DNA from: Azolla caroliniana
Taxonomy: Eukaryota; Polypodiophyta
Assembly (NCBI GenBank): GCA_043228905.1
Contig: JBHGNT010000017.1
Location: 5,456,001 to 5,520,000 of the forward strand
Direction of reading: 5' to 3'
DNA: 64,000 nucleotides
The notes below the pieces were generated by a model, which worked only from the letters and a program-made list of their open reading frames with translations, ran no database searches and had not been told where the DNA came from. Position 1 is the first letter of the stretch, and each line of letters starts with the position of its first letter. The position numbers and the translations under genes are program-made. Shown piece after piece: positions 1 through 9,847 of this stretch.

Positions 1-1531
1 AACATGTTCTGATTGGCATTGTTGCTGGTAGGAACGTGGCCGGCTAAAATTTTAAAATTCCGGTTAGGTTCATGAGAAGTAGGAAAATTTTCGGTAGGGG
101 CTAGAGACTTTGCCCAACACTGTCCACAACTCTTGCGCCACTTTCAAGCCTTTGCTAGTACTAGGTGATAGATTTATCACATGGACAGTAGTCCGAACTG
201 CTTCAACCCAAAAACATTGCGGCAGATTTGTATGATGCAACATAGAAACAACTCTATCCTGGATGATTCTATTCATCCTTTCCGCCACACCATTTTGTAC
301 CAAAGTGTAAGGGGTAGTGAACTCTCTACGTATGCCTCTAGACTCCCAAAAATCTCTGAACTCATGAGAGGTATACTCACCTTAAGCTTTATACCTTTTT
401 CCGTCTTAACTGAGGCAAGCCATTTTCTAAAAATGGGATATACATCACCCTTTCCCTTTATGGGATACACCCACACCTTTCTTGTGGCATCATCGATAAA
501 TGTAACAAAATACAAAGTTCTGCCAATGATCTAGTAGGCATAGGGCCACATACATATGTATGAACTAGATCCAAGGCTTGAGTAGAAGAATCAGAACGAA
601 TCTGATGTACATTTCTCGTTTGTTTACCATATTTACAATGCTCACAAACTGAAAAATTAGAAAATGATAACACGCGTAAATAGCCAAAACGTGATAAAGT
701 TTCCATTCCAGTACGAGACATGTGGCCTAAACGGTCATGTCAAATACAAGTCATAGGCTGTTCCGTGACTATCCAAAGATGCTCTTTTTGATGGACAACT
801 AAAGGATAAAGTTCGGAACCAACTTTGTTCCCTTTGGCAATAACCATATTTCCTTTTGTAATACTAAAGGACTAGGAAACAAATATCACTTTAAAACCAA
901 TGTTATCAAGTTGTCCAACAGACATTAAGCTACGAGTTTGCTCAGGCACATAACGTACATTTTGTACAATAAACTGAGAGCCATAAGAAAACTATACCAT
1001 GACATCTCTAGTGCCAATCACATCACACTGATGTGAATCTCCAAGTTGTACTATACCAAGTGGTTTAGCTTCGTATCGTGTGAACCACTCTCTATGTGGA
1101 GTCACATGAAATGAAGCACCAGAGTCCAACAACCATGTATGAGCAAGTGCATGAACAATATTAGCCTCAACATAGGTAGCATCATCATCCATGACCAAGT
1201 TTTTACTGTCTAAAACAGTAAAGTAGACACTATCCGCCAAGTGCAGTCTTATAGTGGACATGGTCAAGGCATTAAGTTCCTCCTAATCATCATCATCCAT
1301 GTCATTTAGCTTCTTCGCTTTGCTGCCTAAAGGCCTTGTTTGCTCTCTTTGAACCAATACATCATGTATCTGATTCTTCCACACAGCAAAATTAGATCCA
1401 TCAAATTTTCGGATCTCAATATGATATTTTCCCAAAAATGAATAGTTCTTGATTGAACTATTGCGACCAACAGAAGTGCTATTAGATGCATCCAACATTT
1501 CAGACTCCATGGGAGTAAACGACAGTATCAA
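1..1531 (-). pseudogene. Degenerate copia gag-protease-integrase remnant (element H)
   Basis: Broken copia polyprotein read leftwards. About 1510-1283 is the gag N-terminus, with a FDGSNFAVWKNQ-like motif typical of copia gag. About 1267-992 is the protease, with the active site LDSGASFHVTP. About 721-458 is the gag-pre-integrase zinc region (CEHCKYGKQ). About 515-70 is the integrase core, including FVTFIDD and NGVAERMNR. A TAG near 1286 sits where related gag proteins have Trp. The central and C-terminal gag, including the zinc knuckle, is missing between gag and protease. Several frameshifts separate the integrase pieces. Non-functional, and the window starts inside the integrase. Confidence 0.85.
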
Positions 1532-1695
1532 GCAACAAAATACGATTGGGCAACAAAAACTAGTAACTAACTAACTTATGGCAAACTATCAAAAATTGAT
1601 ACCAATATTGCATGTAGCATGCACCATTGAAAGCATACAACTTCCAAAGTATCAGCCACCAACTGTCAAAAAAGACAGATAGCACTATTGCATAT
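1532..1695 (-). repeat. Leader of element H with an 81-bp tandem repeat split by element F
   Basis: Non-coding 5' leader of copia H. The stretch starting near 1608 (GCACCATTGAAAGCAT) recurs from 1689, and continues after the F insertion from 30499 (GCACCACTGAAAGCAT), with a spacing of about 81 bases. Copia F therefore inserted near the start of the second repeat unit. No ORF seen. Confidence 0.6.
1691..1695. repeat. Target-site duplication CATAT, left copy, for copia F
   Basis: CATAT lies immediately before the TGTTAAG terminus of the F LTR. The same five bases follow the opposite end (30499-30503). A perfect 5-bp duplication is normal for copia insertion and proves that everything between is one insertion plus later nested cargo. 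Confidence 0.85.
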
Positions 1696-2023
1696 TGTTA
1701 AGAATTAGGTAATTACGCAAGGGTTAATTAGTACATAATTATGTGATTAAGTTAAGCGCGAAAGATTATGTGATATGTGTGTGTATCTGTGTGAGAGGAA
1801 GAGAGAGAGAGGAAGATACACTTATAAACAACCACAGATGGGGGATTATTAACTCTATGTTAAATTAGCATTATCATCATCAAATACAAAATACCCACAA
1901 TGAGGTATATATACATCTCATGCGCAAAGGTACACATATGTGAGTAGAATATAGGTACTAAGGTGTAAGTCCTATATTAAATGTACTTGGTAGTGGAGGA
2001 TCTAGAATATCCCACTTAAGTAC
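1696..2023 (-). repeat. 3' LTR of copia F, distal part
   Basis: Matches 30050 onward closely over its length (TGTTAAGAATTAGGTAATTA start). It is interrupted at 2023 by copia-1. The rest resumes at 7541, with AGTAC repeated on both sides of copia-1. Confidence 0.85.
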
Positions 2024-2085
2024 TGTTGGGATTACGGTCCCTCCGGATGGGATGTCCGGAGATGAATGACGGCAAGCCCGGTTGC

Positions 2086-2253
2086 GGTTACGGAACCGGA
2101 TGATGAAGACCCCGGTTACGGAGCCGGATGATGAAGACCCCGGTTACGGAACCGGATGATGAAGACCCCGGTTACGGAACCGGATGATGAAGACCCCGGT
2201 TACGGAGCCGGATGATGAAGACCCCGGTTACGGAACCGGATGATGAATGTACC
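2086..2253 (+). repeat. 28-bp minisatellite inside copia-1 U3, six units
   Basis: Units start at 2086, 2114, 2142, 2170, 2198 and 2226, with core GGTTACGGARCCGGATGATG. The variable base alternates A-G-A / A-G-A, so the array looks like a duplicated three-unit (84-bp) block. The same array is in the 3' LTR at 6900-7067. Confidence 0.9.
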
Positions 2254-2344
2254 CGGAGAGAGATCCGGATGCGGAGACATATTTGTGAATATGTTTGCCA
2301 AGAGCCCTTGAGGCTATATTTGTAAATAGCCCGAAAGTCATATG

Positions 2345-2354
2345 TGTATAAATA
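2345..2354 (+). promoter_or_regulatory. Probable LTR core promoter TATA box (copia-1)
   Basis: GTATAAATAT lies in the middle of the 5' LTR, downstream of the minisatellite and upstream of the GA-rich R/U5-like region. The placement fits an LTR promoter. The start site is not determinable here. Confidence 0.5.
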
Positions 2355-2724
2355 TGACTTAGGGCAAACAGTTTTATGTTGTTGCTCATTGTCTGTTTTT
2401 CCACTTAGAGGGAGCGAAGTGAGAGCAGCCGAGAGAGAGAGAGAGAGAAACGAAGAGGTCGACGCCTCTGTGTAATACCGCCGCCTGTGGCGAGGACAGC
2501 GAGCTCAAGGTTGTTGCCTTGTAGCCTCGCCATTGTATATTCCAGTGTATAGTGGTAGTTGGAGTCGTGCACTCCCGTGGTTTTTCCCGTTTAGGGTTTT
2601 CCACGTTATACCCTGTGTATTCATCTCTCTGTGTCTTTGTTTTCATTTTTCTGCTGCATTGATCCGTGTTGTCTCGGTTGTGGCCGAGAGGCGAAAGATT
2701 TGATAGCGTCAAAGCTTTACAAAG

Positions 2725-2736
2725 TGGTATCAGAGC
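2725..2736 (+). other. Primer binding site, initiator Met tRNA (copia-1)
   Basis: TGGTATCAGAGC lies three bases after the LTR end. This is the standard plant copia PBS, complementary to the 3' end of initiator methionine tRNA. Confidence 0.95.
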
Positions 2737-2750
2737 GACTGTTGCAGAAA

Positions 2751-5700
2751 ATGGAAGGCGGCGGCAGCGGGCAGCCGATGATGATGGTGCTGAATGCACA
2801 GAATTACGCCGACTGGAAGATCAAGATGGAGGATCTTCTGATTGTTCGGGACCTGTACGAACCGATTGACAGGTCGGAAATACCGAAAGGGGTACTTGAG
2901 TCGGAGTGGAAGCTCCTGAACCGGAAAGCCGTAGCGACGATCCGACAATACGTCGATGTAAGCGTCCTACAACATGTGGCGAACGACACCAATGCATACG
3001 AGATGTGGAAGAAGCTGTCGGGCCTCTATGAGAGGAAGAATGCGTTGAACCGGACCTCCCTGATGAGGAAGATTGTGAATCTCAAGTACCGGGACGGCGA
3101 GAGTATGGTGGAACACGTAAGCACGTTCATGGGATTCGTGAACCAGCTTGCGGCGATCAAGTTCCCGTTGGAGGATGCAATGCAAGCCATCATCCTGATG
3201 TGTACATTGCCGGACAGCTGGGAGAACTTGGTGGTGACTCTCAGCACCTCCTGCACGGAAGACAACTTGTCCCTACAAACGGTAAAGACAAGTATTCTAA
3301 ATGAAGAAGCGCGTCGGAGAGATAAAGAACCGGCCTCCGACTCGAAGGCGCTGCTTACCGAATCGGAACGGGGAAGACACTGGAACCGGAGTCCGCAAAG
3401 ACGGGAGAAGTCGGGGACCCGGTCGCAGTCAAGAGGAAGACCCATTTGCTTCCACTGTGGGAAGCCGGGGCACTTCCGGAAAAATTGTCGGCATTACCGA
3501 AAGGACAACGGAGCCGACGACACCGATTCGAAGAAATCACCGGAGAGAAACGGTGCATACCGGGGAGCCACGGACCGGAGAGGTCCGGATCGGCGAGGGC
3601 AGGACCGGAAAGGAACGACGGCACTCGCGGCAAGTGAAGAAGAGATAATGCTCATTACCGAAGAGAGGGAGCTGAACCTTGCCGGCGTAGAGATGACCTG
3701 GGTGGTCGATTCCGGAGCGTCGTTCCACCTGACCCCGGAGAAGAAATACTTCTCATCCTACACAGCCGGTGAGCACGGCTGTGTCCGGATGGGAAATGAA
3801 GGTACGTGCCGGATAGCCGGCATAGGAGACGTGTGGCTGATGACATCAACCGGATGCAAGATGCTGTTGAAGGATGTGCGACACGTTCCGGAGGTCCGAT
3901 TGAACCTGATCTCGGCCGGGAGGCTAGATGATGAAGGCTACACGGGTAGCATCCGGAACGGCGTAATGAAGTTCAGCAAGGGGAGCCTGATAGTGGCTCG
4001 GGCCCGGAAGGTCAACACTCTGTACCTGATGAATGCCCGGTTATGTCCGGAAGAGCTGAATGTAGCAGCCGACACTGCCGGTGAGCTGTGGCACAAAAGA
4101 CTGTGCCACATGAGTGAGAAGGGGATGAAGAGGCTTGCAGAAGACAACCTTATTCCAGTGAAGCATGTGCACCTGGAGAAGTGCACCGACTGCCTGGCCG
4201 GTAAGCAAAACCGGACCTCCTTCCACTCAAGGCCACCGACGAGACGTAGCGCACCCTTGGAGCTGGTGCACACTGATGTGTGTCAGGTAGAAACGAAGTC
4301 ACATGGCGGAGCCCAGTACTTCGTGACATTCATTGATGATCACAGCCGGAAGCTGTGGACGGCACCGTTGAAGACAAAGGACCAAGTATTGTCCGTCTTC
4401 AAAGAACTCCACGCGAGAGTGGAAAGGGAATCCGGCAAGAAGCTGAAAGCGATACGAGCGGATAACGGAGGGGAATACCGGGGGCAGTTCCAGGAGTACT
4501 GCCGCTCGAAGGGAATCCGGCTCGAGTTTACTGTGCCGAAGACGCCGGAACTGAACGGGCTGGCCGAGAGGATGAATCGGACCATAATGGAGAGGGTCCG
4601 GAGTATGCTAGCGCATGCGAAACTACCCAAGGGATTTTGGGCTGAGGCAATGTCGACGGCGACGTATGTGATAAATAGATCACCCTCAGTACCTTTGGAC
4701 GGAGACACGCCGCAGAAAGTGTGGACCGGTAAGGAAGTGTCCTACCGGCATCTGAAGGTGTTCGGGTGTCTCACATACGTGCATGTGGCAAAGGACCGGA
4801 GAGGAAAGTTAGATCCAAAGACCCGGCCATGCATATTCCTCGGTTACGGCGACGACGAGTTCGGCTACCGAGTATGGGACCCGGTCGACAAGAAGATATT
4901 CAGGAGTCGAGATATCATTTTCATGGAGGACAAGACGCTCGCCGACTGGGAGTCGGAGAAGAAGATGAAGAGCTCCAAGTCGACCGGTGAGGATAAACTC
5001 TACGAGGAGCAGTCCCGACCGGCAAGGGACCGGTTAACACTCGAAGACCCGGCCGAAGACGGTGAAGAAACAGAACCGGCTGAAGAAGATGAAAATGATA
5101 CCGGAACCGGCCCCGATCCCGAAATGGATTCGGATGAAGAAGAAGAATCGGAAGAACCGGTTACCGAAGCTCCCGAACGGAGATATCCTCTAAGAGAGAG
5201 AAGGGCCCCCCGGAGATTTCCGGAACCAGAGCACGTGCTGCTAACCGACGAGGGGGAGCCGGAGAGCTTTGAAGAAGCAAAGCACGACACCCAGAGCCGC
5301 AGGTGGTTAAGTGCCATGCAGGACGAGATGGATTCCCTGCATGAGAACCACACATATGAACTTGTGGAGTTGCCGAAAGGAAAGCGGGCACTTCGAAACA
5401 AGTGGGTGTTCAAGCTGAAACCGGGAGATGCCGGAAACCCCCCGAGATACAAAGCCCGGATCGTGGTGAAGGGGTTTCAGCAGAAGAAGGGCGTCGACTT
5501 CGACGAGATATTTGCCCCGGTAGTGAAGATGACCTCCATCCGGACGGTGCTGAGCATAGCGGCAAGCATGGACCTCGAGGTAGAACAGATGGACGTGAAG
5601 ACGGCATTCCTTCACGGTGACCTCGAAGAAGAGATCTACATGCAGCAACCGGAAGGATTCGAGAAGAAAGGGAAGGAGCACCTGGTATGCCGGTTGAAGA

Positions 5701-6827
5701 AGAGCCTTTACGGACTGAAGCAGGCTCCCCGGCAATGGTACCGGAAGTTCGACTCCTTCATGACCAACGAAGGGTACCTCAAAACGCAGTCTGACCACTG
5801 CGTGTTTGTGAAGAAGTTCGAAGGAGGAGACTTTCTAATACTCCTCCTGTACGTGGACGACATGTTGATCGTCGGACGGGACCAGGTAAAGATACGGATG
5901 CTGAAGAAGGCTCTTCACCGAACCTTCTCAATGAAGGACCTGGGTCCGGCGAGGCAAATACTAGGGATGCACATCATCCGGGACCGGAGCAAGAAGCAGT
6001 TGTGGCTGTCACAAGAGAAGTACGTGACAAAGGTGCTTCAACGGTTCAACATGTCGGAAGCAAGACCGGTCGGATCAACCCTCCCGGCAAACTGCAAGCT
6101 GTCCAGCAAGCAATGTCCCAAGACAAAAGCTGAAAAGGAGGATATGATGAAAGTACCGTATGCCTCAGCCGTCGGGAGCTTGATGTACGCCATGGTGTGT
6201 ACGAGACCGGATATAGGATATGCAGTCGGAGTGGTGAGCCGGTACATGAGCAATCCCGGCAAAGAGCACTGGAACGCGGTCAAGTGGATACTCCGATACC
6301 TGAAGGGCACAGCGAATGTGTGCCTCCGATTCGGCTCCGGTAAGCCCGAACTCGACGGCTTCACCGATTCGGATATGTCGGCTGATGCAGATACCAGCCG
6401 GTCCACATCAGGGTATGTGATGACGTATGCAGGGGGAGCCGTTTCGTGGCAGTCGAGGCTGCAGAAGACGGTTGCGTTGTCAACCACGGAGGCGGAGTAC
6501 ATGGCAGCTGTTGAAGCCGGCAAGGAAGTAATATGGATGAAGGACTTCATTAGAGAGCTCGGTATCCGGCAGGAGGAGTACCGACTCTACTGCGACAGTC
6601 AGAGTGCAATCCACCTTGCGAAGAACGCGGCCTATCACTCCCGGACGAAGCACATCCAGCGAAGATATCACTGGATCCGGGAAAGGATAGAAGACAAGGA
6701 GTTCGTGCTGACGAAGGTCCACACGGACGAGAACGGGTCGGATATGCTGACCAAGGTGCTCACACCCGACAAGCTGGAAGCATGCCGGAAGAGGATCGGA
6801 TTGGAGAGACATCCCATGCCGAAGTGA
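2751..6827 (+). CDS. Copia gag-pol polyprotein, intact, 1358 aa
   Basis: Single frame from the first ATG after the PBS; upstream in-frame ATGs lie in the LTR. Domains in order: copia gag (about 1-215); CCHC zinc knuckle CFHCGKPGHFRKNC (from about 233); aspartic protease VVDSGASFHLTP (Asp about 320); gag-pre-integrase HHCC (H..H, CTDC, about 447-485); integrase core with HTD, ADNGGEY and the catalytic Glu in the NGLAERMNR region; an acidic Glu/Asp-rich linker (about 765-810); reverse transcriptase with YVDD (about 1034); and RNase H near the C-terminus (TDSD, STTEAEY, CDSQSA). Length and order are those of an autonomous copia polyprotein. No stop, frameshift or missing catalytic residue is seen, so it may be functional. 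It would act in cytoplasmic virus-like particles and, via integrase, in the nucleus. Confidence 0.95.
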   Translation: MEGGGSGQPMMMVLNAQNYADWKIKMEDLLIVRDLYEPIDRSEIPKGVLESEWKLLNRKAVATIRQYVDVSVLQHVANDTNAYEMWKKLSGLYERKNALNRTSLMRKIVNLKYRDGESMVEHVSTFMGFVNQLAAIKFPLEDAMQAIILMCTLPDSWENLVVTLSTSCTEDNLSLQTVKTSILNEEARRRDKEPASDSKALLTESERGRHWNRSPQRREKSGTRSQSRGRPICFHCGKPGHFRKNCRHYRKDNGADDTDSKKSPERNGAYRGATDRRGPDRRGQDRKGTTALAASEEEIMLITEERELNLAGVEMTWVVDSGASFHLTPEKKYFSSYTAGEHGCVRMGNEGTCRIAGIGDVWLMTSTGCKMLLKDVRHVPEVRLNLISAGRLDDEGYTGSIRNGVMKFSKGSLIVARARKVNTLYLMNARLCPEELNVAADTAGELWHKRLCHMSEKGMKRLAEDNLIPVKHVHLEKCTDCLAGKQNRTSFHSRPPTRRSAPLELVHTDVCQVETKSHGGAQYFVTFIDDHSRKLWTAPLKTKDQVLSVFKELHARVERESGKKLKAIRADNGGEYRGQFQEYCRSKGIRLEFTVPKTPELNGLAERMNRTIMERVRSMLAHAKLPKGFWAEAMSTATYVINRSPSVPLDGDTPQKVWTGKEVSYRHLKVFGCLTYVHVAKDRRGKLDPKTRPCIFLGYGDDEFGYRVWDPVDKKIFRSRDIIFMEDKTLADWESEKKMKSSKSTGEDKLYEEQSRPARDRLTLEDPAEDGEETEPAEEDENDTGTGPDPEMDSDEEEESEEPVTEAPERRYPLRERRAPRRFPEPEHVLLTDEGEPESFEEAKHDTQSRRWLSAMQDEMDSLHENHTYELVELPKGKRALRNKWVFKLKPGDAGNPPRYKARIVVKGFQQKKGVDFDEIFAPVVKMTSIRTVLSIAASMDLEVEQMDVKTAFLHGDLEEEIYMQQPEGFEKKGKEHLVCRLKKSLYGLKQAPRQWYRKFDSFMTNEGYLKTQSDHCVFVKKFEGGDFLILLLYVDDMLIVGRDQVKIRMLKKALHRTFSMKDLGPARQILGMHIIRDRSKKQLWLSQEKYVTKVLQRFNMSEARPVGSTLPANCKLSSKQCPKTKAEKEDMMKVPYASAVGSLMYAMVCTRPDIGYAVGVVSRYMSNPGKEHWNAVKWILRYLKGTANVCLRFGSGKPELDGFTDSDMSADADTSRSTSGYVMTYAGGAVSWQSRLQKTVALSTTEAEYMAAVEAGKEVIWMKDFIRELGIRQEEYRLYCDSQSAIHLAKNAAYHSRTKHIQRRYHWIRERIEDKEFVLTKVHTDENGSDMLTKVLTPDKLEACRKRIGLERHPMPK

Positions 6828-6837
6828 AGGGGGAGTT
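6827..6837 (+). other. Polypurine tract of copia-1
   Basis: AAGGGGGAGTT lies between the gag-pol stop and the 3' LTR. It is the usual plus-strand primer position. Confidence 0.8.
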
Positions 6838-7535
6838 TGTTGGGATTACGGTCCCTCCGGATGGGATGTCCGGAGATGAATGACGGCAAGCCCGGTTGCG
6901 GTTACGGAACCGGATGATGAAGACCCCGGTTACGGAGCCGGATGATGAAGACCCCGGTTACGGAACCGGATGATGAAGACCCCGGTTACGGAACCGGATG
7001 ATGAAGACCCCGGTTACGGAGCCGGATGATGAAGACCCCGGTTACGGAACCGGATGATGAATGTACCCGGAGAGAGATCCGGATGCGGAGACATATTTGT
7101 GAATATGTTTGCCAAGAGCCCTTGAGGCTATATTTGTAAATAGCCCGAAAGTCATATGTGTATAAATATGACTTAGGGCAAACAGTTTTATGTTGTTGCT
7201 CATTGTCTGTTTTTCCACTTAGAGGGAGCGAAGTGAGAGCAGCCGAGAGAGAGAGAGAGAGAAACGAAGAGGTCGACGCCTCTGTGTAATACCGCCGCCT
7301 GTGGCGAGGACAGCGAGCTCAAGGTTGTTGCCTTGTAGCCTCGCCATTGTATATTCCAGTGTATAGTGGTAGTTGGAGTCGTGCACTCCCGTGGTTTTTC
7401 CCGTTTAGGGTTTTCCACGTTATACCCTGTGTATTCATCTCTCTGTGTCTTTGTTTTCATTTTTCTGCTGCATTGATCCGTGTTGTCTCGGTTGTGGCCG
7501 AGAGGCGAAAGATTTGATAGCGTCAAAGCTTTACA
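6838..7535 (+). repeat. 3' LTR of copia-1
   Basis: Same 698-bp sequence as 2024-2721, including the 28-bp array. Followed by the AGTAC duplication at 7536-7540. Confidence 0.95.
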
Positions 7536-7540
7536 AGTAC

Positions 7541-7672
7541 AAGGTCCTATTAAAGGCGTTATAATGAACATTTTAAACTAGATTCTATCTGGATAACTAC
7601 GAAGTTACATGGTTGACTAACTAACTAAACTAAGTTGAGCTTGATCTCTCAACACGCCCCCTCAAGCTCAAG
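7541..7672 (-). repeat. Proximal part of F's 3' LTR plus polypurine tract
   Basis: 7541-7654 completes the F LTR, ending CTCTCAACA as at 30490-30498. On the minus strand the LTR is preceded by a purine-rich TTGAGCTTGAGGGGGCG, a good polypurine tract. Confidence 0.8.
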
Positions 7673-8003
7673 TATGGGGCGTCCGACATCTGCTTTGGCT
7701 TTCGTCGGCTTCGTGTGCTTCCGTCCGGCCTTCGGCTTTCTTCGTCGTGGAAATCTCGGTTCCTCTCCTTCAAGCCAATGAGAAAGGCTTGTAGTGTGTG
7801 GGTGAAGGTCGACTACTTCCACCCATTGTGGGTTACGAGCCACTTCGGTGGAGCTCTTGGGGTCTTGTTCGGCCACTACCTTCATCGCGAAGGCATAGTG
7901 ATGGACCATGTACTCATTGTAGTCGAGCCGAGTGATGGGATTCTTAGCTCTAGATGAGGTCGAAGTTTTTCGCTCGCCGATGTGAGCGCCTTCTTTACTT
8001 CGA
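7673..8003 (-). pseudogene. Copia F residual pol, RT-linker fragment
   Basis: A minus-strand reading frame gives DPKSSTEVARNPQWVEVV, which resembles the linker just before the copia RT domain. It then runs without recognisable RT straight to the polypurine tract. The catalytic RT and RNase H have been lost, either in an ancestral deletion derivative or locally. Gypsy A breaks the frame at 8004. Confidence 0.5.
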
Positions 8004-8750
8004 TGTCATGAAGATTTTCGGCTATGGTGACAAACTCGGGTAGGAAAATTAAAATGGGGATGTACAACATTGCACATGCACTTGTAAATTTGTATAATGA
8101 GAATAAGATAACAAAATGTAAGGGGAAGGGTAATAATCTAAGGTGCTAAAGGTGCACCATGAGTTTCGACGAGGCATAAAGGTGATGTGCACTTTGTAGA
8201 CTAGAGGAAAGTACATGAAGAATGGGTGTAGGGAGTAGTGGGCATTGAGTGTGAATGTGAGAGGAGAGAGAGTTAAAGGCCCACCGATTTAAGATCAAGG
8301 AAAAATATTCCCCATTGAAAGAAGGAGATTTGACCTCTCCTTTTGTAATGTGCCTCACCCCTTACTACTATAAAAGGGAGTGAGGGGTCTCTTGTGAAGG
8401 GGTTGCCTATTTTGAGTGAGGAGGGGCTTCCACTTTTTGGGTTTCCATTAGGGTTTCGGAATTTTGGGTTTTAGGATCTCGTTTTAGGGTTTTCATTCGT
8501 CTTCTTCTTCTTCTTCTTCTTTCCCCCTATCCGGTTAGGGTTTCATCTAGAGGGTTTACATTCGGCCTACACGACCACGGTTGTAATTGGTGTGGTGCTT
8601 CCCATAATGTATATTGTCTTGTTTAGATATTATTCTCTTGAATCTTAATCTTTCTCTTCCTTCTTAGTTGAACTCCCAAGCTTCTCTCCCTAGTCCAAGA
8701 CCCCCTGTGGTCCTGTCCTATCCGACATGCACGCACATATTTCCACGACA
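8004..8750 (+). repeat. 5' LTR of gypsy A
   Basis: Starts TGTCATGAAG and ends CACGACA. Contains TATAAAAG near 8369 followed by a (CTT)n tract near 8500-8520. It aligns with 21025-21789 but with many substitutions and small indels, so A is older than G and copia-1. Confidence 0.85.
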
Positions 8751-8753
8751 TTT

Positions 8754-8771
8754 TGGCGAACCTGACATGAA
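8754..8771 (+). other. Primer binding site of gypsy A
   Basis: TGGCGAACCTGACATGAA follows the LTR. It resembles the PBS of gypsies G and E (TGGTGAACCCGACGTGAA) with three changes. The primer tRNA was not identified. Confidence 0.65.
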
Positions 8772-8792
8772 GGGCGACAAGGGAGGACGAGG

Positions 8793-9095
8793 ATGGAAGC
8801 TTCATTGGAGGCATATGGGTACAAGAAACAGGAGGGGAGAAGTCAGCATGAGTTTGATCAATGGGTGGCGTCGGTGAAGGCCCATCGAAGCGTGATGGAA
8901 GCATTCCAAGAGTTCGAGCACCGTTTTGCTCAACTCTTGGAGCGGGATCGGAGATCGGTGGGGTTGGACAAAGTCCTCCTATTTTTAAAGACGGTCCATC
9001 GAGAGGAAAGGATGAACATTTATTCGAGCTCGAACGGCTTCATCGATGATTGGTCCAACGTGGAGTGGGTGTTACTTGACCGGCAAAGGAGTTAA
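8793..9095 (+). pseudogene. Gypsy A gag fragment
   Basis: About 100 residues alignable with the middle of gag in gypsies E and G: FEHRFAQLLERDRR, then KVLLFLKTV and DDWSNVEWV, against FEKRFTRLSMLDRT, RVLLFVKSV and SDWAVVKRV in E. The N-terminal gag is deleted, and the fragment ends where gypsy B begins (9105). Confidence 0.7.
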
Positions 9096-9104
9096 AGACC
9101 AGAA

Positions 9105-9440
9105 TGTGAAAGGGAATGCTTATTCGGAATAAATTATAATTAAGTGGTTTATAAGACGTGAACGGACAGACCGGAATCGATATGATGATCCGGATCCGGA
9201 CCGGTTCCGAACAGGTGCCGGTTGGCACCGTTTTCTTGTTTATCTTTAAGTATTGATTACCGTTTTGTACTAATTGTTCTATCATACGCGTGTATCAAGT
9301 CTAATGCCATATTGCTAAGTAACCAATTAAGTCTGCTTAATCGTTGTGTCTTAAGTTATCTCGCCGTAACACCCCTTTGGTGAAGTGTCTTCCATAGACA
9401 CCCTGTGTTCGGCCATTGTCCGGCCCTAAGGAATAACACA
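9105..9440 (+). repeat. 5' LTR of gypsy B, 336 bp
   Basis: Begins TGTGAAAGGG and ends TAACACA, giving complementary TGTG/CACA termini. The left edge coincides with the break in gypsy A gag. The right edge is followed by ATTTT and a TGG-starting PBS. There is no second copy to confirm the boundaries. Confidence 0.6.
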
Positions 9441-9445
9441 ATTTT

Positions 9446-9463
9446 TGGCGACCACGATTCCTG
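9446..9463 (+). other. Putative primer binding site of gypsy B
   Basis: TGGCGACCACGATTCCTG lies five bases after the LTR. A TGG start and this position are expected for a PBS. The matching tRNA is not recognised by eye. Confidence 0.55.
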
Positions 9464-9493
9464 CACAATCGCAGCGAACAACGGCGGGAATGG

Positions 9494-9847
9494 ATGACGC
9501 GACCAACGAACGACCCGGTTATGGAGCGAGCAAGGAGACTTGCTGAACGGTTGAGGAAGCAAGAGGTTTTCCAGCAATCGGCATAGGAAATCAGAGCAGA
9601 TCGCTCATTTTCCAAAGTGATCCGGAGAGTGGCCAAGGAGTCACTTCGTTTACAACAAAACGACTACCCGGATGAACGAAGCAGCCTAAGCAGCCTCCAG
9701 GACCTCAACCAAGCACTTACCACATGACCTCAACCAAGCACACACGCCGAATCTAGCAACACACGGAAGCCGTATTGCTATTATTGTCGGCAAGAAGGCC
9801 ACTATAGTAATCAATGTCCGGCGAAGAGCTACGACAAGCGACCAACG
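9494..9847 (+). pseudogene. Gypsy B shortened gag with CCHC knuckle
   Basis: Frame starting at the ATG at 9494 (MTRPTNDPVMERARRLAERL). It carries an in-frame TAG near 9584 and a TGA near 9726, then a zinc knuckle CYYCRQEGHYSNQC (about 9776-9817), and runs without a break into the pol frame. At about 120 residues it is far shorter than a normal gag, so most of the capsid region is deleted. Confidence 0.65.

Larger units (their letters stand above)
2024..2721 (+). repeat. 5' LTR of copia-1
   Basis: 698 bp, TG...CA ends. It carries a 28-bp minisatellite in U3, a TATA-like TATAAATA near 2347 and a GA-rich stretch near 2430-2450. Matches the 3' LTR at 6838-7535 over the full length. Confidence 0.95.
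2024..7535 (+). mobile_element. Intact Ty1-copia retrotransposon (copia-1), 5512 bp
   Basis: Complete element: two 698-bp LTRs starting TGTTGGG and ending TTTACA, an AGTAC target duplication (2019-2023 and 7536-7540), an initiator-Met PBS, one uninterrupted gag-pol ORF and a polypurine tract. The LTRs appear identical base for base where compared, which indicates a very recent insertion. It sits inside the 3' LTR of copia F, and the empty site can be read from F's other LTR at about 30380. Confidence 0.95.

Noticed and set aside
1588-1604. TGGTATCAATTTTTG on the minus strand as PBS of copia H
   Set aside because: Only the first eight bases fit the initiator-Met site. A better 11-of-12 match next to an LTR terminus exists at 30848-30859, so this lies in the leader.
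5000-5452. 150-codon minus-strand ORF inside copia-1
   Set aside because: Shadow of the acidic Glu/Asp-rich linker of gag-pol read in antisense.
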